This document shows positions 15,093 through 15,518 of a stretch of DNA of 15,518 bases, one piece after another. Position 1 is the first letter of the stretch. Every line of letters starts with the position of its first letter. Position numbers and translations under genes: made by a program. The stretch covers positions 1-15,518 of the forward strand of contig NZ_QSPK01000057.1 of the NCBI RefSeq assembly GCF_003436425.1, in the 5' to 3' direction. Below the pieces are notes generated by a model. It saw only the letters and a program-made list of their open reading frames with translations, was not told the origin of the DNA and made no database searches. This DNA comes from Eubacterium sp. TM05-53. GTDB lineage: Bacteria > Bacillota_I > Bacilli_A > Erysipelotrichales > Erysipelotrichaceae.

Positions 15093-15518
15093 CTAATCAC
15101 TTTGAATATCCGTTACACCCTCATCCTTCTTTACAGATTCTTTTAGAATCAAATAAACCTCTGTAAACGCAGCTACATCATATGGCTTCACAAACAACGC
15201 TCCAATTCCAAAGCAAAGAAAACCTAGAAAATACCATCCTAGAAAAGATAAATCTAAGACAAACAGATTCATCTTTTGTCCCGTAGTCATTTGTTTGGAT
15301 AACGAGAAAGCTTCATCTGTAGTAATATTAGGATTTTCTGCCAATAAACATGGAATCATAGAATATTCATACGCCTTTATAATTCCAGGAACCACAAGTA
15401 ATAAAAGCCAAAGCATTATTTTTAATTCCATAATAAGCATTATTTTTACAACATTTAAATAGGCTTAACAGATACATTGGTGACATGTTAATATATTCGA
15501 CATTAATGATGTCTATTT
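15093..15518 (-). pseudogene. DUF975-family membrane protein, C-terminal part, probably frameshifted and cut by the window
   Basis: The last 115 codons (from ATG 15440) match the C-terminal half of DUF975 integral membrane proteins: LLLLVVPGIIKAYEYSMIPCLLAENP, then EAFSLSKQMTTG and FVLDLSFLGWYFLGFLCFGIGALFVKPY. The family is usually about 200-250 residues, so the N-terminal half is missing. No ribosome binding site precedes ATG 15440. In-frame coding continues upstream (AYLNVVK) to a TAA. An adjacent frame then gives a plausible continuation, IDIINVEYINMSPMYLLSLF, running to the window edge. This suggests a one-base frameshift near 15455-15470. Function of the family is unknown. Confidence 0.7.

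Noticed and set aside
1..15518. CRISPR array, tRNA or rRNA genes
   Set aside because: No regularly spaced direct repeats of 24-40 bases, and no tRNA cloverleaf or rRNA sequence was recognised on either strand.

Overview
The window is AT-rich and all confident protein genes are on the minus strand. They have strong AAAGGAG or AGGAGG ribosome binding sites, TTGACA/TATAAT-type promoters and U-tailed hairpin terminators. This suggests a low-GC Firmicute (Bacillota), perhaps a gut clostridial or Erysipelotrichia-like genome. No rRNA, tRNA or species marker is present, so the taxon is not fixed.

Bases 1-7400 look like a defence or signalling island with two TIR-domain loci. The first is a two-gene operon. 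Its leading gene (2721-4313) encodes a membrane protein with Rossmann/TrkA-like segments and a C-terminal RyR domain. It is followed 24 bases later by a tandem-TIR, Sel1, TPR protein (273-2696). A 43-residue membrane peptide lies just downstream (31-162). The second locus (5313-7289) is a single gene with its own promoter and terminator. Its protein joins a TIR domain to a beta-sandwich/DUF11 module normally seen in surface proteins, then to MORN repeats. Between the two loci sits a truncated IS1595-type transposase in a short element with candidate inverted ends.

Bases 7376-7785 hold no protein gene. They contain a plus-strand structured RNA candidate ending in a good terminator, although both flanking genes run the other way. 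Bases 7784-9414 are a coupled pair: a membrane PH-like protein and a membrane-anchored S41-type peptidase. Bases 9628-12866 are a three-gene ABC-2 transporter operon (BcrA-like ATPase plus two permeases), preceded by strongly dyadic operator-like repeats. Bases 13257-14882 encode an ABC exporter half-transporter with promoter and terminator. At the right edge (15093-15518) is a DUF975 membrane protein that is cut by the window and probably frameshifted.

The most notable system is the TIR plus membrane-RyR pair. TIR domains of this class often make NAD-derived signals, and the partner looks like a membrane protein with nucleotide-binding and RyR sensor domains. That is the general form of a Thoeris-like signalling and abortive-infection system. 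This role is inferred from domain content and gene order and is not demonstrated.
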